NCBI GenBank assembly: GCA_913061145.1
Contig: CAJXUQ010000011.1
Span: forward strand, 50,032-114,031
Source: an uncultured Haliea sp.
GTDB taxonomy: Bacteria; Pseudomonadota; Gammaproteobacteria; Pseudomonadales; Halieaceae
DNA length: 64,000 nt
Direction: 5' to 3'
The position numbers and the translations under genes were made by a program. Numbering within the stretch: the stretch's first letter is position 1; each line of letters opens with the position of its first letter. Below are positions 53,579 through 62,323 of the stretch, piece after piece. The notes beneath the pieces were generated by a model, which was not told the DNA's origin, made no database searches, and saw only the letters and a program-made list of their open reading frames with translations.

Positions 53579-55729
53579 TTACAAATCGAGTTCAAGGCTT
53601 AAGCCGTAGGTGCGCGGCATGCCCCAGGATTCGCCGTAGCCAACGCTTGAGTTCAGAACCTGGGTTCTGTAACGCTCATCCGACAAGTTCTTACCCCAAA
53701 CGGATACCTTCCACTCACCGGTTTGTGTGCCAATGCCGGCCCTTGCATTCCAAAGCCAGTAGCTAGCCTCCACCGCCTCAACAGGTTGACGCACGATGTC
53801 GAAGGTCACATCGTCCTGGTAGTTGAAGTCGACAATGGTTTCAAAGTAGAGGCCCGCGGACAGTGGCTGCTCGTAGCGAATCATCCCATTGACGTTCACC
53901 TCGGGCGAGTTTGGCAGCTCGCTGCCCTCTGCAACCCCGCCGACTATCGAGCGTGTGATTTCGGTATCCAGTAGGCCAAGCCCCAGCCGCACATCCAATG
54001 ATTCTGTTGCGCGCCAGGCCAGTTCGATTTCGCCCCCTGTTACCTCGGAGTCGCCCACATTGGCGATGCCAAACAGCGTGCCAACCGGCGAGTCAAAAAT
54101 GCCTCCGTAGAACTGCATGTCTTCATAGTCGTAAAAGAAGAATGATGCATTGAGTTGCATTGAACCCTCTAGCAGCGTCAGCTTGGTGCCTGCTTCATAG
54201 GCCCAAAGTGTTTCGTCATCAAAGGGCTGTAAATCGCTTGGCTCGAAGGTGAGCTGCCCCTGAAAGCCGCCTGACTTGAAGCCTTTGGATACACTCGCAT
54301 ACAGCAGCATATTCTCGAAGCCGGTGTAGTCCAGGCCGATCTTTCCTGAGAGATTATCCGTGGTGTATTCATTCCTGACTGCGGGGAACAAGGGGGCTTC
54401 CTCACCACCGCCGATCAGATAGGTAAAGGCATCTGAAAAAGTCTTCTTTTCGTCCGTATAGCGCAACCCCGAAGTCAGCCGCCAGTCCTCCATCACGGCC
54501 CATTCAGTGTGGATAAAGGCTGCGGCGGAATCGGTCTCCTGGCGGTACTCGTTGCCGAGTGACTCGAAGCCGTCGAGCCCCAGCAGAGGCAGCAGGTCTC
54601 CGGCGTCAAAGCGGTCGCGGGTTTTCACCTCGTCATTGCCGTAGAAGGCGCCGGCGATCCACACCCAGGTATCACCTAAGTAGCTGACTCGTAGTTCCTG
54701 TGAAAATTGCTCAATGGCGTTGTCGAAATACCCGTCGAGCTGCCGCAGGCTGGTGGCATCCCGGTCCTCAATGTGGAAACGGTCCAACTCTTCCCATGCG
54801 CTGATAGAGGTCAATGTGAGTTGTTGCGCAAACTCCCAGTTTGCTGTGAGTGAGAAGCCCTCGCTGTCGATGTCCTGCCGCGTGTCCACGGATGCCCCGG
54901 AGCTGAATACGTCACGGTCACCGTCGTCTTCAGCTGAGAAGGGATTATCGATTTTTATCAGAAAGACATCCGAGTCATCCTTGCCGCCATGCACATTGAG
55001 CAGGAAATCCAGTCGCTCGGTGGGTTGCCACTGCAGCAGACCGCGCCACGCGGTGCTGTCAATTTTTCCAACATCCTCCCCGTTTACGCGGTTGGTCTGA
55101 TGTCCGTCGCTTTGCCGTATCCGCTGGGCCGAAAGACGCCCACTCAGGCCCGGTGCGAGTTCTCCACTGACAAAGCCCTGACCGGAGGCGTAGCCAAACC
55201 TTCCATATTCCAGTGTGGCGCCAGCTTCGAACTCTTCAGTAGGCCGGTTGGCGATGAAGTTTACGGCGCCGGCCGTAGTGTTACGGCCAAAAAGCGTACC
55301 CTGTGGGCCCTTCAGCACTTCGACTCGCGCCAGGTCATGCATTTGGAAGCTGAGCATTGCCGGCGAAACGAGATAGACTTCGTCGATGTATATGCCGGCC
55401 GCGGGATTGTTGTTGGTGGCGTAATCATTCAGGCCAACGCCGCGTATCGTCACGTTGGGGATGGAGTTGGCGATAATATTGTTGATGCGCAGGTTGGGTG
55501 TTTGCGCTGCGATGTCGATGGGTTGATTCATGCGCAGTGCGGCGAGGTCGTCTCCCGTTAGCGCGGTCACTGAAATGCCCACGTCGTTGAAACTTTGTTC
55601 GCGCTTCTGTGCAGTAACGATAACTTCTTCCAGCTGAAGCCCTTCTCGTGGTTGTGCCGCAAGCTGTGGCTGGTAGCCCATGCTGGTAGCTGAAACCAGT
55701 ATCGCCAGTAGTTTTTTGTTGTGTCGCAT
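53579..55729 (-). CDS. TonB-dependent outer membrane receptor
   Basis: A 716-residue outer-membrane transporter. The signal peptide (RHNKKLLAILVSATSMGYQPQLAAQ) is followed by a TonB-box region EEVIVTAQKREQSF and the plug domain with GVGLNDYATNNNPAAGIYIDEVYL and KGPQGTLFGRNTTAGAVNFIANRP. The barrel follows and ends in the C-terminal motif RTYGLSLELDL, terminal aromatic/hydrophobic pattern. There is no N-terminal signalling domain, so transcription is not by the FecA/FecR route. Being inside the hyuA operon it most likely imports the substrate of that pathway, not iron. GGGAAGAGAG precedes the ATG. Confidence 0.93.
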   Translation of the reverse strand: MRHNKKLLAILVSATSMGYQPQLAAQPREGLQLEEVIVTAQKREQSFNDVGISVTALTGDDLAALRMNQPIDIAAQTPNLRINNIIANSIPNVTIRGVGLNDYATNNNPAAGIYIDEVYLVSPAMLSFQMHDLARVEVLKGPQGTLFGRNTTAGAVNFIANRPTEEFEAGATLEYGRFGYASGQGFVSGELAPGLSGRLSAQRIRQSDGHQTNRVNGEDVGKIDSTAWRGLLQWQPTERLDFLLNVHGGKDDSDVFLIKIDNPFSAEDDGDRDVFSSGASVDTRQDIDSEGFSLTANWEFAQQLTLTSISAWEELDRFHIEDRDATSLRQLDGYFDNAIEQFSQELRVSYLGDTWVWIAGAFYGNDEVKTRDRFDAGDLLPLLGLDGFESLGNEYRQETDSAAAFIHTEWAVMEDWRLTSGLRYTDEKKTFSDAFTYLIGGGEEAPLFPAVRNEYTTDNLSGKIGLDYTGFENMLLYASVSKGFKSGGFQGQLTFEPSDLQPFDDETLWAYEAGTKLTLLEGSMQLNASFFFYDYEDMQFYGGIFDSPVGTLFGIANVGDSEVTGGEIELAWRATESLDVRLGLGLLDTEITRSIVGGVAEGSELPNSPEVNVNGMIRYEQPLSAGLYFETIVDFNYQDDVTFDIVRQPVEAVEASYWLWNARAGIGTQTGEWKVSVWGKNLSDERYRTQVLNSSVGYGESWGMPRTYGLSLELDL

Positions 55730-55762
55730 CTCTCTTCCCCTGTTTGGCCGTGTTTTTGCTTG

Positions 55763-56848
55763 CTAAAGTGTTTCGATTGGCTGGAAAGGATCTTTCAGAC
55801 CGAAGGCTGCAGGCCCGAATACGGCCAGTGCTTCCGCGGATCTGAGAATAGGTGGCGAGCTTACGCCGAGTACCTTAACGCGCTGGCCGTATTTCAGGCC
55901 TTCAACAGGTATCGGCTCAGCGGTTTCTCTGTCGACGACACAAATGAGGTCAGGCACGATTGCGCGCACTACTCCCGCCTGATGTGCTACCAGGTGCTCA
56001 TTTTGGAAAGTCAGTCGAAGCGGCGCACCATTCCCATCCAGAGGGGCGATTTCGCAAATCCCCACGGAAAATCCGCCCTGGGTTTCGCGCTGCAGATCAC
56101 GCACTTTGCCATCGAAGATGACCTTGCAGTTGTTGTAGTAAGGTGTAGCGCGCAGGGTCTTTAGAAGTGCCTCCACCGGGTCGCCGGAGCGGCGTCCATC
56201 CAAAATTGCGCGGCCAATTTGCAGCGCCAAGGTCATAGTGCCGAGTACGGCGCAGTCCTTCACCTGACGCCCGGTCATCAAATAACTGGAGAGCATGACA
56301 CTCGCGCCCATTTCGACCGCACAAACGCGTACCAGGTCCTCGGCGCGTTTCGCGCTGCCTGCATTCACGACCAAGGAGTTCAGGTGCTCATCTGCGACTA
56401 CCAGGGGTGTGCAAGAAACGCCATGGACGTTGTAGGTAATCATCTGCAGCTCGGGAAAGGCGCGCCCCATGCCGTCGGCGTCAACCAGTGGCAGGCCGGT
56501 GCGCGCTGCGGCCACTACCGGTACCAGCGAATTCACTCCTCCAATCTCAATCGGGATGACGGCATCGGCCACTTTGCCGGTATAGTCCTGCAGGCCCTGC
56601 AGTGCGAGGTCAAGGTCTGCTCCCGCGGCGCCTTTCTCCACGAGAACCGTGGGTGCGCCAAGCATGGCAATTGTGTAGACATTGGCATCGTCGGCGAGGC
56701 TCTCGGCGCTGATGAGGTCGGGTGCACCGAACTCCTCGATCGCGCTGGTGGCCAACATGCGGCCAATATATGGGTCTCCGCCGCCACCGGTGCCCAGAAA
56801 CGCTGCCCCGGTAGCAATGTACTTTAGGTCTTTTTTGCTGAGTTTCAT
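55763..56848 (-). CDS. DUF917 (S-methyl-thiohydantoin desulfurase-like) protein
   Basis: A 361-residue protein of the DUF917 family, which Pfam relates to S-methyl-thiohydantoin desulfurases as I recall. Conserved segments: LKYIATGAAFLGTGGGGDPYIG, DAVIPIEIGGVNSLVP, LPLVDADGMGRAFPELQM and VVADEHLNSLVV. Many DUF917 proteins lie directly beside HyuA-type hydantoinases. Here the ATG overlaps the hyuA stop by 4 bases (ATGA), so the two are co-translated and probably act as a complex or in consecutive steps. If the thiohydantoin assignment holds, it would remove sulfur before hydantoin-ring opening. Confidence 0.85.
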   Translation of the reverse strand: MKLSKKDLKYIATGAAFLGTGGGGDPYIGRMLATSAIEEFGAPDLISAESLADDANVYTIAMLGAPTVLVEKGAAGADLDLALQGLQDYTGKVADAVIPIEIGGVNSLVPVVAAARTGLPLVDADGMGRAFPELQMITYNVHGVSCTPLVVADEHLNSLVVNAGSAKRAEDLVRVCAVEMGASVMLSSYLMTGRQVKDCAVLGTMTLALQIGRAILDGRRSGDPVEALLKTLRATPYYNNCKVIFDGKVRDLQRETQGGFSVGICEIAPLDGNGAPLRLTFQNEHLVAHQAGVVRAIVPDLICVVDRETAEPIPVEGLKYGQRVKVLGVSSPPILRSAEALAVFGPAAFGLKDPFQPIETL

Positions 56849-58431
56849 TGCGTGGAGGAGCCTCTCGGGTGTTGTGCGGGGTTCGTGGGTGCGAGGTCAC
56901 CGGCGACCTTAACCTTCACTCGGACGGCATTGCCTGGAACGTAGGCCAGTGGCAGCTCTTCAAGATCGATAACTTTGAGGCTATCGCTGGCTGCTCCAGC
57001 GGCAATTGCGCGCTCACAGGCTTCCGCGCGTGCCGCATCTATAGCTGCTTCCCTGCCGCCCTCGTCGTAAAAGAAAACCCGATCTGTTTCCCCGCCTATC
57101 TGAGCAATCGATGCGCCGATCGCATTGGCCACGCCCGCGTGGTCAGGCACTATCACTTCCGAGCAGCCGGGTATCTCGCGGTTGACCAGTACGGAGCCAC
57201 CCCCGACGAGAATCAGTGGGACCGGGTCAGCACTGGTCTTCATGCGGTCGACACCCTGCGCAATCATGTCGTGTATTCTCTGTACGCAGCGCTCAACCAG
57301 TTTTGTGTCGAGGTGGTCGACCCTGCCTCTGTCACCGATATCCGCGTAGCCCGCTGCGACGGCAATGTCGGTGGTGGTCAGCATAGTGCCACCAAATACC
57401 AATGCATCTTCGGTCAAGCGATAGCCTACAGAGCCCGGGCCAATGCGGACCTCATTGCCTTCCAGGACAACTCTCGAGCCGCCACCCAGCCCCATGGCGT
57501 AAATGTCAGGCATACGGAAGTTGGTGCGTACGCCGCCGACGTCCACGGACACGGTCGACTCGCGCGGAAATCCATCTTGCAGCCAGCCGAAGTCGGTGGT
57601 GGTGCCACCTATATCAGCGACCATTGCCGTATGGTGGTTGGCGAGGCGCGCCGCACCGCGCATGCTGTTGGTGGGGCCTGATGCGAAGGTGAGTACCGGG
57701 TAGCGTTCAACGAAATCTGCACTCATCAGGGTGCCATCGTTCTGGCTGATGTAGAACGGAGCATTGAGCTTAAGTGCGTTAATCGCCGTCGCGAAAGAGC
57801 GCACGACATCGCGCGAAAGCCGTGCGAGTGATGCATTCATGATAGTCGCATTTTCCCTCTCCAACAGGCCAATTCTGCCGATGGTGTGAGAGAGGGTAAT
57901 GGAGATGTCCTTGCCCATGGTCTCCCGGACAATTTCGGCGGCGCGCAACTCCATGTCCGCATTGATGGGCGAAAACAGTGAGGAGATCGAAATTGTCTCA
58001 ATACCGGCAGCGGCGAAGCGGCGAGCCGCATCACGCACACCACCCTCGTCCAGTTCCGCGTTGACACGTCCGTCGTATTGGAATCCGCCCCGGACCTGAA
58101 AGCAGGGCCCTTCAATGGCCTCGCGCAGGTCTTCAGGCCAATCTACCAGCGGGGGGATACCGCTTGCCGCGGGCAGTGCAACGCGCAATATGCCGACTTT
58201 CTGCAAAGATTGGCGTGCAACAAAGGCGTTGGTAAAGTGGGTCGTGCCAATCATGACGGACGTGATGGTGTCAGCGGCAACGTCTGCTGAATCGAGTACC
58301 CGCTGCATTGCTGTTTGAATGCCGGAGCTGACATCTGATGTTGTTGTCTGCTTACAGCTCGCGATCACCGAGGTGCCGTCCACTAGAACTGCATCCGTGT
58401 TTGTTCCGCCAACGTCGACGCCTATTCTCAT
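56845..58431 (-). CDS. hydantoinase/oxoprolinase (HyuA) family protein
   Basis: ATP-dependent ring-opening enzyme subunit, 528 residues. The ASKHA-type N-terminus is MRIGVDVGGTNTDAVLVDG, the middle has MIGTTHFTNAFVAR and FASGPTNSMRGAARL, and VADIGGTTTDFGWLQDG gives the second nucleotide-binding loop. These are typical of N-methylhydantoinase A-type proteins. Classical enzymes need a HyuB partner; none is present, and the overlapping DUF917 gene occupies that place. First gene of the four-gene operon, divergent from the LuxR-type regulator with 200 bases between. Confidence 0.9.
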   Translation of the reverse strand: MRIGVDVGGTNTDAVLVDGTSVIASCKQTTTSDVSSGIQTAMQRVLDSADVAADTITSVMIGTTHFTNAFVARQSLQKVGILRVALPAASGIPPLVDWPEDLREAIEGPCFQVRGGFQYDGRVNAELDEGGVRDAARRFAAAGIETISISSLFSPINADMELRAAEIVRETMGKDISITLSHTIGRIGLLERENATIMNASLARLSRDVVRSFATAINALKLNAPFYISQNDGTLMSADFVERYPVLTFASGPTNSMRGAARLANHHTAMVADIGGTTTDFGWLQDGFPRESTVSVDVGGVRTNFRMPDIYAMGLGGGSRVVLEGNEVRIGPGSVGYRLTEDALVFGGTMLTTTDIAVAAGYADIGDRGRVDHLDTKLVERCVQRIHDMIAQGVDRMKTSADPVPLILVGGGSVLVNREIPGCSEVIVPDHAGVANAIGASIAQIGGETDRVFFYDEGGREAAIDAARAEACERAIAAGAASDSLKVIDLEELPLAYVPGNAVRVKVKVAGDLAPTNPAQHPRGSSTQ

Positions 58432-58559
58432 GGCCTTGCGTACTCTTTTTCCCTTTGTGACTTAAGCTAGCCAGCGGCGAAACTGACTACAACCAGTGGA
58501 CGGTGTGGTATCGCGCTGTCCGAGGGTAGTGGGCGAATGTTCGAAAACAATTATTTGCC

Positions 58560-58571
58560 ACCCGAACGGGT
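58560..58571. repeat. near-palindrome ACCCG-AA-CGGGT, possible operator
   Basis: Inverted repeat of 5-bp arms around AA, in the spacer between the hyuA operon and the regulator gene, about 60 bases before the regulator ATG. Its position and symmetry suit a regulator site, but it is short, and I cannot tell whether it occurs elsewhere. Confidence 0.35.
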
Positions 58572-58630
58572 AGTTGCTGCAAAGCTAAAGGCAGTCGATT
58601 TCTTGGTGTGAGTCTTATACATTCAAGGCC

Positions 58631-61375
58631 ATGCGATATAGGTTGAAAGCTGATTTGAGCAGCGACGGGGCGCTCTTCCCTCCTTGGCTGGTTCCCGCCA
58701 AGGTGTACCCGCCGGTGCCACGTGTTGATGTGCTGATACGCCGCGGCCTAGAGTTGAAGTTGAATGAAGGGCTATCCAGGCAGGCGACCATTCTTAGGGC
58801 GCCGGCCGGCTACGGGAAGAGCACTTTGCTATCTTCGTGGCTTCAACATTTGCCCTGCGAAGCGGCTGCCTGTTGCTGGCTCGCTCTTGACGAGGATGAC
58901 GACGACGAGCGGCAGCTGCTGGTCTATCTGGCTTTTAGCCTATATCAGGCTGGCGTGCTGCGGTTGGGGGAGGACGATGGCGTAACCTTGCAGGGTGAGG
59001 TGGTACCCCGGCAGATTCTCACCCTTATTCAGCGCAGTATCGAAGCTCTTTCCGAGCCGGTTTTACTCATTCTGGACGACTTTGAGCAGTTGTCAGGCAG
59101 TACTGTCCGTTCGGTTATTCAGCGCCTCTTGCGCTATGCGCCTGAAAATTTACACCTTTTTGTCGCTACCAGAGATGATAGCGCGTTAGATGTCAGCAGG
59201 CTGGAGGTGGAGGGTGCCGTGTTGCGCGTTGACGCGGCAGCGCTGCAGTTTACGCTCCCCGAGATTCGCGAACTCTTTGCTGACCAGCTGCCGGCGGGCG
59301 TTATCGAAGATATTTACCGGCGCACCGGGGGGTGGCCAGTTGTCGTACAGATGCTGCGGAGCGCGTTGTCCAGCGAGCGCGACCATGACCGATTGTTGCA
59401 GGAATTGGACAGTGACGCTGCGACGTTGTCGGCCTACCTCGCGCACCAGATATTGGATGGTCTGGCGCCGGCGGATCAGCAGTTCCTTATGTCACTTTCG
59501 CCTCTGGAACGGGTTGATTGTGTAATGGCGGATTTTGTTCGAGAGGCGACTGACAGCCTTGCGCGAGTGCATCAGCTCAAGCATCTGCACTGCCTGATAC
59601 GCTCTATCTCAAGCCCGGGAGAAACCGTCGAGTTACACCCCCTGCTGCGAGACCATTTATACCGCCGGTTGCAGTTGCAGGCCCCTGAACTCCTGCGCCG
59701 GTTACATGGCCGAATTGCCGAGTGGCACGCGCGCGAACTGGATCTGGTGAATGCTGTTCGCCACAGTGTGCTTGCTGATGAACCTGACCGTGCAATCGAT
59801 ATTATTGAGTCCATGGGTGCAATTTCTCTATGGCTGCGTGAAGGGATTACTCGTATCCGTCTAGCGCTCCGGCTTCTTAACCCGGAAGTCATCGGTCGTT
59901 CTCCGCTGCTTCTCCTCTTGCAGGCCATTATCGAAGTGAAGGATGGTATGGTTTTCAAGGCTTCGCAGACCTACAGAAGCGCTGAGCATTTGGCGGTTGG
60001 TGATCAATCTATTCGGCCATCCAGCGCGTCAGGAGCGCTTCTGAATGATTTCCGCCAGATCGATGCGTATCTCGCGATTTATTCGGGCCACCAGATTCAG
60101 GAGACGAGCTACCGTGCTTTGCTCGACTCTACGGCTGAAATAGACAGAGAGGGTCCAGGATGTCGTGCCTTTCATTACAATTTACTGTGTGTCGTACATA
60201 CGCAGCAGGGTGATTTTCGCAGTGCGCGCCTTTACGCGCGAGAGGCTATTCGAAATTTTAGAGAGATCGGCTCTCTCTATGGCGAGAGCTACCTGTACTT
60301 CCATCAAGGTGATGCAAGCTTTGCGGAAGGAAAATCCGACAGTGCAGAAAAGTTGTACCGAAAAGGCCTGGATATTGCTCGCAGGAAGTTTGGCGAAGAC
60401 AAGGGGATTCGACTTATCGGTCATGTTCTGATGCTCGAACTGATTGATGAGTTGGGTCGGGACGATTTTTCGCTTTCGGTGCTCCGACAGCTTCCCCGTG
60501 AACTGGAGGCGCGCGAGGCATGGTTTGATATTTATCTGGCGGGCTACTGCACTGCTAGTAACATTGAATTTCGCCGGTCTGGCCTGGTGTCAGCATTACG
60601 TCTGCTGGACAAGGCTATGAAATACGCCGATCAGCAGCGATTGGCGCGACTTGAAGACCTTCTTGTATGCCAGCGCATCGAGTTGTTGGTGCGAGCAGGG
60701 CAATTAAAGGCAGCACGGACTCTGGTGTCTGATTCCGGAATGAAGCTCGCGGACTATCGACAGGGTGATGGTAAGCAAGCGGCTTGGCGCGAGCGTGATG
60801 TGGCGGCTTTGGCCATGTGTCGCCTACTTTTTGCCGAAGGCCGCGGGCGAGAAGCCTTGGTGGAGCTTGAGTATTTCTCTGAAGATGCGCGACATCAAGG
60901 CCGTTTGCGCTCTTTGCTGCGTTACGCGTTACTCATGGCACAAGCTGCCTGGGCCATAGGTGAGGAAACAGATGCTCAAGGCTATATGGCAGAAGCCCTC
61001 ACACTGTCAGAGCACACTGGATTTATCCGCCCCTTGCTGGACGAGGGGGCATATCTCGATGAGCTAATCACCCTGGTTTTGACTGGGCAAGCGCTTTCCG
61101 AGCATACGGTGCAACACGCGTTGTCGATACAGAAACGGTTTACGGCGGCTGAAGTACGAGACAAGAGCGTAACTGTCACGCTTAGCGCGCGCGAGCAGGA
61201 AATTATGACCTTGCTGGCAGTTGGCGCCTCAAACAAATCGATCGCCAGAGATTTAGACCTTTCGGAAAATACGGTTCGCTTCCATCTCAAGAATGTGTTC
61301 AGAAAGCTGAACGTTCATAACCGAGTGCAGGCTGTGATGCAGGCCTCTTTGCTATTGTCGACAGGCTCCGATTAG
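58631..61375 (+). CDS. LuxR family, MalT-like large ATP-binding regulator
   Basis: A 914-residue LAL regulator. The N-terminal STAND ATPase has Walker A APAGYGKSTLLSSW (57-70) and Walker B VLLILDDFEQL near 150, then WPVVVQMLR. The centre is TPR-like helices (LLCVVHTQQGDFRSARLYAREAIRNF). The C-terminus is a LuxR helix-turn-helix: LSAREQEIMTLLAVGASNKSIARDLDLSENTVRFHLKNVFRKLNVHNRVQ. Such proteins activate transcription when a ligand and ATP bind. It is divergent from the hyuA operon, its likely target. The gene is clearly poorer in GC and has more rare-looking codons than its neighbours, suggesting a different history. Confidence 0.93.
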   Translation: MRYRLKADLSSDGALFPPWLVPAKVYPPVPRVDVLIRRGLELKLNEGLSRQATILRAPAGYGKSTLLSSWLQHLPCEAAACCWLALDEDDDDERQLLVYLAFSLYQAGVLRLGEDDGVTLQGEVVPRQILTLIQRSIEALSEPVLLILDDFEQLSGSTVRSVIQRLLRYAPENLHLFVATRDDSALDVSRLEVEGAVLRVDAAALQFTLPEIRELFADQLPAGVIEDIYRRTGGWPVVVQMLRSALSSERDHDRLLQELDSDAATLSAYLAHQILDGLAPADQQFLMSLSPLERVDCVMADFVREATDSLARVHQLKHLHCLIRSISSPGETVELHPLLRDHLYRRLQLQAPELLRRLHGRIAEWHARELDLVNAVRHSVLADEPDRAIDIIESMGAISLWLREGITRIRLALRLLNPEVIGRSPLLLLLQAIIEVKDGMVFKASQTYRSAEHLAVGDQSIRPSSASGALLNDFRQIDAYLAIYSGHQIQETSYRALLDSTAEIDREGPGCRAFHYNLLCVVHTQQGDFRSARLYAREAIRNFREIGSLYGESYLYFHQGDASFAEGKSDSAEKLYRKGLDIARRKFGEDKGIRLIGHVLMLELIDELGRDDFSLSVLRQLPRELEAREAWFDIYLAGYCTASNIEFRRSGLVSALRLLDKAMKYADQQRLARLEDLLVCQRIELLVRAGQLKAARTLVSDSGMKLADYRQGDGKQAAWRERDVAALAMCRLLFAEGRGREALVELEYFSEDARHQGRLRSLLRYALLMAQAAWAIGEETDAQGYMAEALTLSEHTGFIRPLLDEGAYLDELITLVLTGQALSEHTVQHALSIQKRFTAAEVRDKSVTVTLSAREQEIMTLLAVGASNKSIARDLDLSENTVRFHLKNVFRKLNVHNRVQAVMQASLLLSTGSD

Positions 61376-61457
61376 TAGAAATCGCAGAGCGCGCATTATT
61401 TGAAGCAGTGGCACAGCGGTCGCATTGACCAGTGTATACGCTGCAACCTGCACCCCA

Positions 61458-61471
61458 TTGAGTGAACTCAA
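61458..61471. repeat. perfect inverted repeat TTGAGT-GA-ACTCAA
   Basis: Six-base arms around GA in the 119-base spacer between the regulator and the yibQ-type gene. It could be an operator, or the stem of a termination signal for either strand, but no T-run follows. Nothing else is recognisable in the spacer. Confidence 0.3.
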
Positions 61472-61494
61472 ATAAACAGGGTGGGCTGTCGGCG

Positions 61495-62319
61495 CTACAG
61501 CTCCAACACTTCCGATACCGTTGCCAAGTGAATGCCCTGCTCTTCCAGCCGTGGCAGTATGTCCTGTAAAAACGCGATCGTTGCCGGGTATGGATGCCCA
61601 ATAACCACCGCGCTGCCCTGTTGCCGTGCTTGCTTGACGGCCGCTCTAAAGCGTTCGGCAATCGCCGCCGGTTCCGCCACGTTGTCCAGAAACACCTGCC
61701 GTGACAGGTGCGGCAGGCCGGCTTCGGCCGCGGCGGCGGCGGCCACGGTGGCACTGTGGGTACGCGAGTCCACGAAATAGAGCTGGCGCTCGGTGAGCTC
61801 GGCCATCAGCCAGCGCATGGGTTCGGGACTCTGGGTGAGCCCGCTGCCCATGTGGTTGTTCACGCCCCGCACATGCGGCACGCTGGCCAGCGCGGCGTCC
61901 AGCGTGTCGCGGAACTCGGTTTGCGATAACTCATTGGTGAGCGCGCCAGGCCCGAGGGGGCGGTGATCCAGTGTGCTCATGGGGGCATGCAGCATCACGT
62001 CCTTGCCGGCGCGGTGGGCCTCTTCGGCGAGGCGCGCACCGTGAGGTGTGTGGGGCAGCACCGCCACGCTGATGCGTCCGGGCAGGGCGACGGTCTGCCG
62101 TCCTTCCTTGAGGCGGTTGCCGAGGTCGTCAATGATAATGACCAGCGTGGCTGGGTCGCCCGGTGGCAGTACGAAGGGCGGGGGCTGGCTGGGCAGCGGC
62201 GCGCGGTAGGCGGTGCCGACTAGGCCGCCGGAGACGGGCAAGGCCTGGGGCGTTTCCAGCGGGCGCATGCCCCAGGCGGCTACAGGGAGCAGCAATGCTA
62301 GCAGCAGACCCCGCCACAT
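61495..62319 (-). CDS. divergent polysaccharide deacetylase family protein (YibQ)
   Basis: An exported protein of 274 residues. A hydrophobic N-terminal segment (WRGLLLALLLPVAAWG) precedes the polysaccharide deacetylase 2 fold: TLVIIIDDLGNRLKEGRQ, ISVAVLPHTPHGARLAEEAHRAGKDVMLHAPMST, VRGVNNHMGSGLT and GSAVVIGHPYPATI near the end. The family is of uncertain activity. It lies 4 bases after the S41 protease gene on the same strand. The order envC, protease, yibQ reflects the envC-yibQ neighbourhood of E. coli with ctpA inserted. Confidence 0.88.
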   Translation of the reverse strand: MWRGLLLALLLPVAAWGMRPLETPQALPVSGGLVGTAYRAPLPSQPPPFVLPPGDPATLVIIIDDLGNRLKEGRQTVALPGRISVAVLPHTPHGARLAEEAHRAGKDVMLHAPMSTLDHRPLGPGALTNELSQTEFRDTLDAALASVPHVRGVNNHMGSGLTQSPEPMRWLMAELTERQLYFVDSRTHSATVAAAAAAEAGLPHLSRQVFLDNVAEPAAIAERFRAAVKQARQQGSAVVIGHPYPATIAFLQDILPRLEEQGIHLATVSEVLEL

Positions 62320-62323
62320 GCGG

